This document shows positions 1-12,015 of a stretch of DNA of 64,000 nt, piece by piece. This DNA comes from Cryptomeria japonica. Lineage: Eukaryota; Streptophyta; Pinopsida; Cupressales; Cupressaceae. The stretch lies in NCBI RefSeq assembly GCF_030272615.1, contig NC_081415.1, positions 373,219,009-373,283,008 on the forward strand, written 5' to 3'. The notes below the pieces were generated by a model. The model was not told where the DNA came from. It saw only the letters and a list, made by a program, of their open reading frames with translations, and ran no database searches. Position numbers and translations under genes: made by a program. Numbering within the stretch: the stretch's first letter is position 1; every line of letters begins with the position of its first letter.

Positions 1-2
1 AG

Positions 3-1090
3 GATATACAGGCTATTCCATCAACATATGATCAGTGCTTAAAATTTCCATACAATGGACAAGAAATCACAATATACACAGCATCAAATTCAATGCAGTG
101 TTGTAGTAATCTGAAATCAGCTCAAGAGATCACAATTTCACATAACAAAGAGGTAGCATATTCAAGCACACAATCCAAAGAACAATCATTTGCATCAATC
201 TTGTCAAACATTGAAGAACAAATGCAGCTAAAAGATCAAGGAGCCGGAGAATATTTTCTATCATGGAAAAACAAACAAGAGCAACTTCAAATTGAGAAGG
301 ATGAAGAAGTAGATATAGTAGACGATGTAGTTCACATGTATGCAAAACAAACGTTAGGAACTAGCCTACTTGAATCAGAATCACATGCGACTGACATGGA
401 ATTAACTGAGGATGATCATGATTTTCTTATATGAGGTCATTCTGACGAGAGTATCATTCTAGACATGGGAATACATATTGAAAGCTCTGTCATCTCTATC
501 ATGACCCCTAATATCTTTGACATGATTCAACACGAAGATCCTGTATCCTTAAGCTATCCTGAACCTATGGACTGGGAAAATGAAGGACATACTGCTATTG
601 ATACCTTACCTAATGACCATGCCATATCTTTATATCTTGATGAAATAAAACCCGCATCAACTTTCACCAGGGATTCCACTAGCGCATCTTCAAGTCAAAT
701 GGATGTCAAATCTCCTAGTTGCAACAGTGAAAATCAAGAAAACAATATCAGGTCTAATGCTGAAAACCATTTACTGGCAACATTAGACCGTGAAAAAGTA
801 AAAATAAAGGATGCATCTAACGGTGAAAACCTGCTCGAGGCACCCGAAGATGGGAGATTTGACACCTTACCAGAATACTATCAAGAGAAGTTATCTATCA
901 TAATAGCACCAACAAAGGCAGTTATCATTAGCACAACTAATCTACATCCAACAACTTCTCTATCAGAACTAGCAAGGTAAAAATACTTGAAACCATTCAA
1001 AAGGTGGCAAGTCAACTTTACCTGGTCATATACAGACGTTCCAGGGTTTGATCCATATCTTACAATACATCACCTGAATATCAGTCTAGG
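3..1090 (+). pseudogene. Tat-1 gypsy polyprotein: protease C-terminus and pre-RT linker
   Basis: This is a Ty3/gypsy polyprotein entered part-way through. The first codons read IPSTYDQCLKFPYNG, typical of the C-terminal end of a plant gypsy aspartic protease. A long acidic spacer follows, then a block near 1000-1080 containing FTWSYTDVPGFDP, which in Tat-type elements sits directly before the reverse transcriptase. The frame is open from base 3 apart from TGA at 432 and TAA at 978, with no frameshift. No RT follows: the reading runs into a 36-bp repeat and then an RNase H tail. The protease active site lies outside the window. The lineage call rests on the linker and on the RNase H-integrase order downstream. 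Confidence 0.8.
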
Positions 1091-1191
1091 AGAAAGCATC
1101 AATAATGGAGCACATCATGGATCAGGAGCAAGCATCCATAAAAGAACACAACATGGATCAAGAGCAAGCATCAATAAAGGAACACAACATA
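1091..1191 (+). repeat. 36-bp tandem repeat at the RT deletion junction
   Basis: There are about 2.8 direct copies of a 36-bp unit, starting at 1091, 1127 and 1163. The unit contains AGCAAGCATC and GAACACAACAT. Because 36 is a multiple of three, the repeat stays in the polyprotein frame. It lies exactly where the reverse transcriptase and first RNase H should be. Confidence 0.85.
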
Positions 1192-1196
1192 AATAA

Positions 1197-1685
1197 GAAG
1201 TAGGCATTCTATTCATCAAAATGGATGTAGAATGGAATATAACACAACTTCAAGTCTTTGGAGACTCTCAGCTTGTCATTAATCAAATCAATAATGACTA
1301 TCAAACCAAAGATGACAAACTCATGCCTTACAAAAAGATGGTGGATGATTTCAAGAAGTACTTTGTAGAAATAAATTTTGAATAGATTCCAAGAAATGAT
1401 AACAAAGCAGTAGACGCCATGGCTACACTTTCTTCTCTATTACAGACACAGGAAAATCAAGAGCGCTATGAATTCCTGGTTGAAGAGTTGTTTCATCCCG
1501 CCTATAATTGTCCTGATTCCCAAACCATCTGTCAACTTATTGGATACGATTCCTCCCGCTATGGCCAAACTTACACATACTTGAAAGATAATATCTTACC
1601 TCCTGACCTATCCAAGAACCAAAAGAGAAATTTTATTCGCCAATCCTCCCATTATACTCTCGTTGCGGATACCCTGTATAAATGA
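1197..1685 (+). pseudogene. Tat-1 extra RNase H, C-terminal half
   Basis: The segment reads in the same frame as the upstream linker and contains LQVFGDSQLVINQ followed by a region ending NDNKAVDAMATL. This is the second half of the archaeal-type RNase H found before integrase in Tat-lineage elements. It keeps one catalytic Asp in GDS and the terminal Asp in AVDAMA. The N-terminal half with the first Asp and the Glu is missing, lost with the RT. An in-frame TAG lies at 1383 and TGA ends the segment at 1683. The bases after 1419 are the spacer leading to integrase. Confidence 0.75.
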
Positions 1686-2813
1686 GGTCTAGACGGTACT
1701 CTCTTACGATGTCTTAAACAAGAAGAATCTGGGAAGGCCTTACATGAAGTCCATAATGGCATTTGTGGAACTCATTCAAGTGGTTTTACCCTTTCAAAGA
1801 AACTCATACACTTGGGCTATTATTGGCCAACTATGGAATGAGATTCTTTTAAGATAGCAAGAACATGCAAACAATGTCAAATCCATGGGAATTTGATCCA
1901 TGCACCAGCACAAGAACTACATGCTTTAGCAACATCTTGGCCTTTTTGTCAATGGGGACTTGATCTAGTAGGAAAGATAAATCCTTCCTCATCTAATGGA
2001 CACAAATTCATCCTAGTAGCTACTGAATATTTTACAAAATGGATTGAAGCGGCACCTCTCATCAATATCACAGGAAAACAAATTGCTGCATTTATCTTGA
2101 ATTATATCATCTGTCACTATGGAATACCAATGACCATTATCACTGATAATGGGCGACCATTCAAGAATAAAGATGTACATGAGTTATGTGAGAAGTTCAA
2201 AATCTAGCACAGATTCTCCACACCATATTATCCACAGGGAAATGGGCAGGCATAAGCATCTAACAAAACTGTCCTGAAAATTCTTAAAAAGATAGTGAAC
2301 GATGTTGGGAAAGATTGGCATATCCAACTAAATCCTGCTCTATGGGCCTATCACATCAGTATCCACACACCAATAGGTGCCACACCTTTTTCTCTTGTAT
2401 ATGGATCAGAAGCCATATTGCCAATCAAAGTAGAGATACCTTCTCTACGTGTATCACTAAAAGGTCTCATCCCAGATGAAGAACAAAGAATATCTATACT
2501 GCAAGAGTTAGAACTAATCCATGAACGCAGACACAATGCCTTTGATCATCTAAAGGTATATCAGCAAAGAATGTGCCAGAGCTATAATCATAAGGTCAAA
2601 CCAAGAATCTTTCAAGTGGGAGAACTAGTGCTAAAGGAAAATCCATGCAACTAGGTAGATCGAGAAAAGAAAGGCAAATTTGAGCCAAATTGGTTAGGTC
2701 TGTTTGTGGTCACAATAGTATTTGGGTCAGGAGCATATCAGTTATCAACACAATACAAAGATCAGCTCGAAGAACCTATCAATAGCATGCACCTGAAAAA
2801 GTTCTATGTCTGA
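1686..2813 (+). pseudogene. Tat-1 integrase
   Basis: Integrase inserts the element cDNA into the chromosome. The HHCC zinc-binding region is visible (HNGICGTH, then CKQC near 1869-1880). The core follows with its first Asp in GLDLVG (1962-1964) and second in ITDNG (2145-2147). The catalytic Glu, 36 codons after the second Asp, is a TAA stop (2253-2255), so the protein could not work even with readthrough. Further stops are TGA 1839, TAG 2205 and TAG 2652. The C-terminal part (YGSEAILP, then a tail ending MHLKKFYV) closes at TGA 2811. The frame is unbroken throughout. Confidence 0.88.
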
Positions 2814-4662
2814 AAAATAAAATAAAATAAAAAACAGTGAAAAATCAGAAAAAAATCAAAAACAGTGAAAAATCAGAAAAATCCTAAAAAGTGAAAAAGC
2901 AGAAAATCCAAAAAAATCAAATATCAGAAAAAGTGCAATAAAAACAAGTGGTGAAAACCTGGCAAACAAGCGCTATCTGTCTGCTAGCTCTTCCATCTAT
3001 TAATTCATGCATTTTTCCGCTTGCATTCATTTTCCATCAGCGTTGATCATCATAAAGCCTTTATACATACACAAGCATCCCAGGTGGCTTCTTACCATAG
3101 TTTGGATCACTGGATATATCATAACAACTTTGTTTCTAGGCTTGGGGCAAAATCCTACACCTAGCTGGGGGCAAACTTTTGACCATTTTGAGCTTAATCA
3201 AACAAGTAGAACAACAGTTAGACAAATCTTATCAAGTGAAAACTGAGACACATCCAACATTGAACACAAGATCAAACTATCAAATATCAAGCTATCACGA
3301 AGTCAATCTAAGCACATCACACACTTTTTAGTGGATAATATCTTTTTGAATGATTGATTGTAACATGATTGTTCAACTTTTCTATATTGCTTTTCACTAT
3401 CATGATTTCTGAGTGACTCCAGGATGTCATTGACTAGAGGAACAAGGAAGAAACATGATATTTTTCTTGTCTGCTGTCTAAAAATTAATCATTAATATGT
3501 GCAAATTGGTCTTGGGACATGATCATTGAAGTATCATTGAAGACGTTTCCGATTTGCATATTGAAATGATTAATACTGCCTATTTTATGCAAACAACACT
3601 TAGGTCATCTCGGTTCAATTATACCTTGATGCTTATGTTAACTTGCTATATCAAAATCTAGGAAAATAGTGCTCAGTTCATCATGGTTTAATTATACCAT
3701 CGATGTTTTCACTCACCTCCCACATTTCAAAAGCTCAATGATGACAAAAACACAAAATAATCCAATGACTAGTCCGGTCATAGCTTTGCATTCCATTGCA
3801 TTTCATTTGCATTCTAGCTTGCATTTCATTCTTGCATGGATCCCAAAAGCTCCTTTTATCCAAGGTTAAATCTATCGTAGGAATCATCAAAGTATCATCA
3901 CAGGTGTATATGGAATCAGAATAACTCATATCTCTCTAGATATTGTCAACTCAGCAAAAATCTTATGCTATCTCCCTCAAATGCATCAACATCAGCATAT
4001 CCAAAAATTTCTGCAACTTGATATCAACAAACTATCAGTTCTTTATCTAATCAATCTTATCAAATGAAATCAATAAATCAAACCTAATCCATTCTATCAC
4101 ATCTTATATAGGATGAATCCTTCCTGAAACCAGATGATCTGATTCTGATTCATGTCTTATACAAAATGTATCCTTCCTAAAACCAGACGTGATCATCAAT
4201 GTCTTATACAGGATGAATCCTTCCTAAAACCAGACGATCTGATTCTGATTCATGTCTTATACAGAATGTATCCTTCTTGAAACTAGACGTGATCATCAAT
4301 GTCTTATACATGATGAATCCTTCCTAAAACCAGACATTATGATCATCCATGTCTTATATAGGATGAATCCTTCCTGAAACCAAACTGAATCTAATTAATC
4401 AAGATTTTTCAATCTTACCAATCTAGGCAATCAAGCTAATCAAAGAACTCGCAGTTTCATCAAACAATAGTTGCAAAAATCAAATCAAATCTATCAGGAT
4501 ATCAATCTCGCAAAAACTCCAAAGATCAATTATCTCAATTGATCTCCCGAGGGGGCATCATTATACCCGGATTTAGCAATCAAGAGCTGGGGCATCCTAT
4601 CAAATCAAAATCATCATCAAAATGAGATTATTCTTTGAATCAATGCGTCATCACACCTCGCT
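2814..4662 (+). other. Tat-1 long 3' untranslated region
   Basis: About 1.85 kb separates the end of pol from the polypurine tract. It opens with A-rich, AATCAGAAAA-like short repeats (2820-2945) and includes the tandem array at 4098-4380. I see no coding potential. Short ORFs at 3007-3246 and 3669-3869 match nothing I recognise. A long 3' UTR is common in Tat-group elements. Confidence 0.6.
4098..4380 (+). repeat. 100-bp tandem repeat built from two ~50-bp half-units
   Basis: The phrase GGATGAATCCTTCCT (with small changes) occurs at 4111, 4211, 4311 and 4361. Between the first three is a related half-unit with AATGTATCCTTCC. The period is therefore 100 bp made of two diverged halves of about 50 bp, and the last copy is only a half-unit. 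There are no unique spacers. Confidence 0.85.
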
Positions 4663-4678
4663 TCAAAGAGGGGCAAAA
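4663..4678 (+). promoter_or_regulatory. Tat-1 polypurine tract
   Basis: AAAGAGGGGCAAAA lies directly before TGTATACACC, the expected position of the plus-strand primer next to a 3' LTR. Confidence 0.65.
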
Positions 4679-5044
4679 TGTATACACCTAAAAATGGTCT
4701 GAAGATAATTAATTAAATAAGCAATTATTTAATTAATCCCCCTCCCCAATTTAATTGAATTCACTAAGCAATTTGATTAAATCTCTCTTTCATCTACTTA
4801 TTAATAAATCTAAGGATTTATTAAATAGGTTCATTTCATTTCACCCCTTCAAATTAATTAATTCCTCCCATCAAATTCATTTCTTCTAAATCTCCTAATT
4901 AATTAAAACAAATCATTTATGAGTTGTTGAGATTAATTATCCATTTTCCTAATATTTGAATTTCTAAATTCAAATTCTCCTAACTTCTACCACTCCTAAA
5001 CCTAACCATTCCTAAAACTAACCCATTCTACCTACCACTAGGTC

Positions 5045-5185
5045 CCCTTTCATCCAACATCTTCTAGAACCTTTGTGACACTTGTCACTAAGTGTTCCCT
5101 TTCATCCTACCTCTTCTAGAAGCCTCTTGACACTTGTCACCATAGAGATGACAGATGTTCCCTTTAATCCAACTCCCTTTGCCAA
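5045..5185 (+). repeat. Imperfect 52-63-bp tandem repeat inside the Tat-1 LTR
   Basis: CCCTTTCATCC or CCCTTTAATCC recurs at about 5045, 5097 and 5160. The first two copies share the following CTTCTAGAA and GACACTTGTCAC blocks. The repeat sits 80-220 bp upstream of the TATA-type box, so it could be a promoter-proximal repeat. Confidence 0.6.
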
Positions 5186-5268
5186 CCTTCTCCAATTTAA
5201 CCATTGATATCTTCAGATCAATCTTGACCATTGATCCATGCCAACTCACCCCTAGCCTTGGAAAATCC

Positions 5269-5277
5269 TATAAATAG
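5269..5277 (+). promoter_or_regulatory. LTR TATA-type box
   Basis: TATAAATAG lies about 590 bp into the LTR. It is a good plant TATA match, in the right place to start retroelement transcription. Confidence 0.55.
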
Positions 5278-5703
5278 ACCTCATTTTGGAGCTCAAAGGG
5301 TCCCAATTTCATATGATTTTTGCATATCATTTGATCCCATCTCATTCGTAGCTTAAGCATTGTTACTATAGGCATCTAGCTTCTAGTTTATCAGTTTTAG
5401 CAATGTTATCATGTTCATTTTAGTTTAATTGCATCTTCATTCTAGTTCATTTTCTAGATCAATCATGAATTCATATAGCTTAATCATGTTATTCTTGCTA
5501 GATCATGCATTTTCAGCATTCAAATCCTCCATCTAAGTGTAGTCAAGTCACTGAATTTCGCATAATCCGATCTGAGAGCATTTTTCATACTCGCATTTAC
5601 TAGGAGGCAATAAGTCGATTAGCTATGGTTTTACATGTGTTTGATTTAATCTACTAACCATTGCTTATAATGATTTATTGAGTGCATTGTGGTTGCAGGT
5701 ACA

Positions 5704-6678
5704 AGTACAATTCATAGAGCACGATAGAAACTATAGGAGAAATTCAAAAAATTTAAATGATGAAGGTATAAAAAGGATTAATTTGCCCAGAGGCTCATTT
5801 TTGCCCAAAATATCAAGTATTATTTATCACTAGAAAAGCTTTCGGGATAAGGAATCAAATCATGCAATTAATGTTAACATATTTGGGATATTTTGAGAGC
5901 AGTTTCCATGGGAAAGAGAAAGGAAAATGAAATTCAATTAGAAGAAAAGACACTTGGCAATTTCAGTTGTAGACCTAATCTTTTCCCTCTTCTTCTTAGT
6001 CTCTATTCTTCTCATTTTGAAGAGATCACAAGATTTTTGTAAGAAAACTTTGGCAAAATATATTTAGGGCCTTTTTCTGGTTTTGAGGGATCATTCTGAG
6101 TTATGTAAAGATTTTGAAGAAGGATATCAATACACAGATCACAACATTTTGAGGCTAGATTCTTGTTGTCTTCTTGTATGTATGATTGATTTACTAGTTC
6201 AGTTAGATAATCTAAGATTGTTTGATTGAATGAGTTGCAAGACAATTTTACAGAGATGTTTTAGGTTTTTCTCTCAAGGAGGGGGATTAAATATACTTAA
6301 GATCTTTCTGGTAGTAAATCAATAATTCTGCTTGAATTTGATAATTGGGTTTAGCATAAAGGTAAAATTTATATATGTCAGGCATATATAAATTTGGTGA
6401 AGTCAGAATGATGAAATGTATGTAGATTTCCTATTTAGAATTCTTATTTAGTCTTAGGTGACTCTGAAGCCCGGGATAAAGGCACTGATATAGTTTACTA
6501 GGTTCTATAACCTTCTTGGAGATCAATAAAAATGATTACAAGCCTTTCTTTTATGTTCATATTATGTTCAAGGTGATAAGGTTTGCAGAAGTTGACTCTG
6601 TTTTTCTACAAGTCTTCAATCACACTTGTGAAAAGTAATCACAAAGGGTAAACCCACCTAAGCTAAGTGAAAGCATGA
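5704..6678. other. Flanking DNA, no gene seen
   Basis: This AT-rich DNA lies between the Tat-1 LTR and element A. I see no ORF with recognisable protein similarity, no splice-consistent exon series and no RNA gene. It continues on the far side of element A at 19504. The last five bases (6674-6678, CATGA) are one copy of element A's target duplication. Confidence 0.6.
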
Positions 6679-6683
6679 TGTCA

Positions 6684-6699
6684 GGCCCAAACTTTTGGG
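6684..6699. repeat. Perfect inverted repeat at the LTR tip
   Basis: GCCCAAACTTTTGGGC folds with 7-bp arms and a 2-base loop. It lies five bases inside the LTR end and is repeated at 15561-15576 in the other LTR. Confidence 0.7.
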
Positions 6700-7310
6700 C
6701 ACGAACGGGATAATTTTTTTTTTTAAAATAGAAACCTAATAACATTAAATTTGCTAAAACGAAATGCACTAACATGTTTTGTCTTAACTATATTCTGAGT
6801 TAACTCTAACCACTAACTCAAGTAAGTGAAAATAATTTAAAATTAAATTGCAGAATACTAAAATAATTATTTATTATCTCATCTATCTTAATCAATAAAT
6901 TAACTTTGTCATAACTCACTAAAATTAATTGACGAAGAGAATATTAATCTCCAATAATCATTAATTGCTTTTAGGAACTAATTAAATTAGTCCTAGCACT
7001 TAGATGTATTAATGCCTAAATTTTATTTTAACAATAATTAAAATGTAGTTAACTAATTTGACTAAAGGGTCAATTAAATTCATAATGAAATTCATCCTAT
7101 AAAGTTTAATCTCAAAACGCTATATCTAGGTGGACTAAAAATATTCCCTATAGTCAAATAACTTGCCAACAGAATAAATTTCCTAAATGATTAATTCCAA
7201 TCTAATTTAAAATTTAAGACTTCATATTTAAATGTTTAGTTAACATATATAAAATATGAATGTTAAATAAACTAATTGAATTAAAGTCAAATTTATACAT
7301 CCATAATTTT

Positions 7311-7356
7311 AAAATATATATATATATATATATTGTGTGTGTGTGTATATTTATAA

Positions 7357-7409
<53 letters not shown>

Positions 7410-7461
7410 ATATATATATATATATATAATATATAGTATATATATATATATATATATATAT
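7311..7461. repeat. TA/TG dinucleotide microsatellite
   Basis: About 150 bp of alternating (TA)n and (TG)n. The equivalent site in the other LTR (about 16190-16200) has only a short TA run, so this tract expanded here, or collapsed there, after insertion. Confidence 0.9.
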
Positions 7462-10400
7462 TAAACACCTATATATTTATATGTGAGGATATTCCCCCTC
7501 TTTTTTTTAAACATACATTATTTTCAAATTACCCATGAACCCTAATTTAAAATATTATAAATAGAACCCATTATCTTAACCTCCCTTTTATTTCTTTTAA
7601 AATATCAAGTTTACCCTAACCCCAACCGGGTTAGGGTTCCATGATTTTTTATTTTTTTGTGTTGCAAGGAGGAGGCCCGAAGGGAAGCAGCGGCCATGGA
7701 GGAGGATCGACAGAGGTTTTTTTGTTGCGGGAAGGGTTGCTAATAGCGGCGATGGTGGGTTCTCCCTGACCGCCACTGTGTGTACACACAGCGGCAGCGG
7801 TGCCGGGTACCGCCTACTGTGTGTCCACACAGTGGGTTCGGCCCCTCCGAAACCCCCTTTTTTTATATTTATTTATTTTTTTAAAAAATTGTTTTAAAAA
7901 TAAATTAATATATATATATATGTTTATATATTTTAAATATAATTGTATATATATATTTTTTGTATATATATATATATATATATTTTAGATGCACAAGATT
8001 TCTAGGATGATTTTACCATGCCAATATATGTTATTATTTTAATCCTTTGAACAGATTAATTAAATTATTTAATTTTAGATCAATGTATTATTTTATTTTT
8101 TTCGATAACCTTGCTTCTTAAATCAGAGATAGACTAAATAATTTAGATTTATTTTCTGCAATAAATGATTGACAGAAATCTAATAAAATTAAACAACAAC
8201 TATAGAATATGATATTATTTAAATTAACTAGACTATTTAACTCTCTAGATTTTATCTTTTGCAAATAAGTAAATGACATAATTCAATAAATTCAACAACA
8301 ACTATATAAATGTGATATTATTTAAATTTATCCTTAGAGATATGCATAAGATCCAAGATAAACATATTTTTCTTTTTGCAACAAAATAATACTTTAACAA
8401 AATAAATGCATTTCTTTAGAGTACATTTAGAATACATTATAGTCATCAATACAAATGGGTGTGGTAACCGACTAGTCTCCCATTTCTATTAAATGAGGAC
8501 TTTAATTAAAATAAATACATTTTCTTTTCAAAGTAATTACAACATATAGTTTCCCATTCACACTACTACAACTTAACATATAAAATATTCTATTTCCAAT
8601 TCTTTTTCTGCAAACAAATAATTCCAGCAACTTCTACTTGTCCTTTTCTTTTCTTCCAACAACCTGCAAATAAATCATAGGCTATGACCATGGAGTGCTC
8701 ACCTCCCAGCCTAAGCTTACTAGAAGCCACCCTCAAGCTTGGAGAACCAAGCCCTAGACAGGTTATAGACATGCAAACACAACAAGCAAGGGAAAAATCA
8801 CATAACATTCACTTTCCCAACCAAGGCTACACTTCATCACAACATGTGATGATTTCACATGGGTGGTAGTGGACCAAGTACCCTGAGGAGACTACAAGCA
8901 TAGTAGAACACAATGCCACCTCATGGCAAACAAAGTTATTTCATAAGATCATTAACCCCACATTCCTTATGCCCCCCAAGGCATTCATGCCATACATTCT
9001 CCCCTTATGACCTCCAAATGCACAAACTAGGCCATGCAGCAAGGGTCAAAAATACACCCCTTGAGTTCGCTCTCATAAAGAGAGTCTCTCAATCGAGGGC
9101 TGTCAAACTTCTACCACCTGCAAGACCATTCTACTCTCCCAAGAGTAGATGGCCTTGGTTACTCCCAAAACACAAAAATGCATACAAGACAATAAAAGAT
9201 GTCACAAAATAATTTTCACAATAGAAAATACAAGAAAACCATTTTTACACACAAACTAACTTTCCATCATAAACATGCAACATGAAAGAAACACAAGGAG
9301 AAGATAATCCAACTTTAAATCTGCCCAATGGTATACTAGAACTAATTTGAGGATGAGCAGCCCAAATCCACAAATCTTCCTTCCACACTTAGCCAAAATC
9401 TTGAATCCAAAAAAAAAACCCAAACTTTTCAAAATGCATAGTCTCCAAAAAATGGAGAGTGGGTGATTACCCACAAAATCTCTCATTCTTGCCTAAGAAG
9501 ACCTCAGTGAGATTTCTCATAGGTTTCTAAAATTGAAAAAGGAAAAACTAAGAAAAATATCAAAAAGGATCTCTCATCAATAGGGAAGGTTATCTAACCT
9601 AGATGGTACCTTCTAATTTTGAATTTTCGCACATCTTAGAGAATCCATTTTTTGGGATGACTAAACAGTCACATGGGAGTAGATACATGCCTAAAAACAC
9701 TCCTAACCCATAGGTATACTTTATGGGCTTTAGGAGACACCTTTAAACTACCCCTAGGAGTCCATTTGACCCCTTATAAACCCATCTGAAGTTTATTTTC
9801 GGGTCAAACTTGAGTTGACCACTCTGAAGACTCTCTTCCCAAGGAAATTTTAGAGCCACATTCAAATGTTTGAAAAAGCTATAGTTAAACAACTCCCTTC
9901 AAGGGACAAGTCAAAATTCAAGACATAATCAATACATGTGTCAAGTGACACAATAAAATACATTACAAAATTACACATGGAAATTGTCTCTTGTTGGATT
10001 TAAATAAATCAATAATAAAATTTAACACACATGCATCATTCACTATTGCAAATAAAATACGATACATACAGGGTGTTGTCTCTCCAAATAGACAACTCCT
10101 GGCTTTATGAATGTACATAGGTCTAGGTTTGGTTCTCCATAATATTTCCATGGTCACATGGATAATTTCTTGCGCATCTCAATTACACATTAGTACTTCC
10201 AGATAACCTCATATAATATTTAAACACATGAATAAGAATACACGTCAAAAACTCTGCATATAATTGATATTAAACAAAATCAATATATCTTGTATCAAAA
10301 TAAATCCACATAAGCAATTATCATAATCCTCATAATTTTGATCCATACATAAAACATGCATCCTATTTCTACCATCATAGTAAAGTCCTACAATTCCAAT

Positions 10401-10610
10401 AATGACATACATCATCACAAAGTAATTCTATTCTAGAATCATATAGAGTTCTATATCTATAATGCATAGAAATGAAGAATCAATATATATCAATGTTATC
10501 CAAATCATGAAATCATATAAGTTCCAAATCCATAATGTATAAAAATAAAGCATCCATAATAGTCTCAACATGAAAAATATTGAAATGCTAGGATGAGTTG
10601 GGGAAGGGCT

Positions 10611-10802
10611 TCACACCCTCCCCCTCGAGGCATGAACTTCCTCCTGGAGTTCATAAAAAAGATGGGGGTACTGTGATCTCATACATGATGCATCCTCCCA
10701 TGAAGCCATAACCTCATCATAGCAATCCCACTGGACCCTAACCTGGTCCATCTCTTGACCTCGAAGGGCCAGCGTTCGGCATGCCAAAATGCAAATGGGC
10801 TC
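10611..10802 (-). pseudogene. Element A chromodomain
   Basis: Reading from 10802, the minus strand gives EPICILACRTLALRGQEMD, then VRVQWDCYDEVMASWED, then MRSQYPHLF, and stops at 10611 inside the first bases of the LTR. The order (hydrophobic start, basic strand, V-x-V-x-W, ASWE, then RSQYPHLF) matches the C-terminal chromodomain of Del-type chromoviruses, thought to direct integration toward heterochromatin. It is out of frame with the integrase tail that ends DDS at 10808, so a frameshift separates them. Confidence 0.82.
10616..10626 (-). promoter_or_regulatory. Element A polypurine tract
   Basis: On the minus strand GAGGGGGAGGG lies directly before the TGTGAAG start of the 3' LTR. Confidence 0.8.
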
Positions 10803-10807
10803 TAAAG

Positions 10808-12015
10808 CTAGCTGTCATCCAACTCCACCTGCAAGGCATCCCAATCTAAAATATGAGACTCATCATAGATATACTTTCTCAAAACTGATACATGAAACAC
10901 ATCGTGGATGCATGACAAGCTAGGTGGCAATGCTAAATGATACGCAACTGGTCCTATCCTCTCAAGGATCTCAAATGGTCCTACAAAGCGAGGTGCAAGC
11001 TTAGAACCCTTTCCATAATGGATTGGACTCTTATGCAGTTGCACTCTCAAAAAGACTCTATCTCAAACCAAGTAGCTACGATCTATCCTCTTTGCATCTA
11101 CATACTTCTTCTATCTATCCTGTGCCTCTCTAAGATGCTATTTAATCAAATCCACCTGCTGCTCCATATCTTGAACTATCTCAGGACCAATAGCAACTCT
11201 GTCCTCTATGCGGTCCCAACTCAACGGTGTCCTACAAGGCCTACCGTATAATGCCTGATAGGGTGGCATCCCCAACGAAGTGTGATGCCCATTGTTATAG
11301 GAAAACTCCACTAAGGTAAGGTACTCTTCCCATCTAGTCTAATGATCCATGATGTACATGCAAAGCATATCCTCTAACACCTGGTTAACCCTCTCTGTCT
11401 GACCATCTGTTTCTAGATGATAGGCTGTACTGAAGTTGAGCTTAGTGCCCATAGTTGCCTGTAATGCCTTCCAAAAGGAAGAAGTGAAGAGGAAATCCCT
11501 GTCAGAAATAATCTTGCATGGAATGCCATGAAGTCTGACAATGTCTTGCAAGAACATCTGTGCAACCGCTGGTGCTGTGAAGGTAGTCCGAACTAGTGAA
11601 AAGTGGGCCACTTTGGTCAACTTGTCAACTGTCACCAAGATGGCATCATGGCTTCGAGATGAAATAGAAGACCAATGATGAAATCCATGGATATAGTATC
11701 CCACTTTCACTCTGGTATAGCATGAGACTGGAGCAACCCACCTAGATGGAGGTGCTCCACCTTGACTCTCTGACACTCAAGGCATTGGGCTATTAACTCA
11801 GCAATGAGTTGCCGCATTCCTGGCCAATGATATAACTGTCTCAAGTCAGAATGCATCTTCTTCACTCTAGGATGTGCTGCATAAGGAGCTCTATGAACCT
11901 CCATGATAATGAACTCTCACAATCCCCTAGAAGAAGGTACATAAATGTGCCCTCTATGGCATAATAGTCCATCGGACTCTAAGGAATAATCCACATATTT
12001 CCCTTCTAGAGTTTC
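10808..12015 (-). pseudogene. Element A integrase
   Basis: The zinc-binding N-terminus shows HRAPYAAHPRVKKMH and CLECQRVK (11904-11760). The core has ISMDF, then SDRDF, and GQTERVN with the D,D35E spacing intact. The C-terminal [19 protein letters not shown] block and HVSVLRKY follow, to a stop at 10808. A frameshift lies between 11776 and 11707, inside the core just after the first Asp region. A TAG at about 11340 and others interrupt the rest. The length (about 400 codons) is normal for the family. The three catalytic residues survive but not in one reading frame. Confidence 0.88.

Larger units (their letters stand above)
4679..5703 (+). mobile_element. Tat-1 3' LTR
   Basis: The LTR starts TGTATACACC after the polypurine tract. 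It carries a TATA-type box at 5269 and ends most plausibly at GGTACA (5703), giving matched TGTA...TACA ends. A second ACA at 5709 is an alternative end. No partner LTR is in the window, so the right boundary and the target duplication cannot be checked. The body is AT-rich and has an internal imperfect repeat at 5045-5185. Confidence 0.55.
6679..10615 (-). mobile_element. Element A 3' LTR (left copy)
   Basis: This 3937-bp LTR runs on the minus strand from TGTGAAGCCC to TTTGGGCCTGACA. It pairs with 15556-19503 over its full length. Compared with that copy it has a large TA/TG microsatellite (7311-7461), two rather than four hairpin units (7768-7833), and lacks about 100 bp present at 17137-17240 in its partner. 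A 72-codon minus ORF at 8590-8808 is shared by both LTRs only because they are copies. Confidence 0.92.

Noticed and set aside
1091-4380. Direct repeats that might suggest a CRISPR array
   Set aside because: Units are contiguous and without unique spacers, and lie in a plant retrotransposon context.
6012-6245. 77-codon minus-strand ORF in flanking DNA
   Set aside because: No similarity I recognise, no start context or neighbours, and the length is expected by chance in AT-rich DNA.
7214-7468. 84-codon Ile/Tyr-rich minus ORF
   Set aside because: Pure translation of the TA/TG microsatellite.
8590-8808. 72-codon ORF present in both element A LTRs (also 17479-17697)
   Set aside because: Shared only because the LTRs are copies of each other. 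No domain, and no sign of selection that I can test here.
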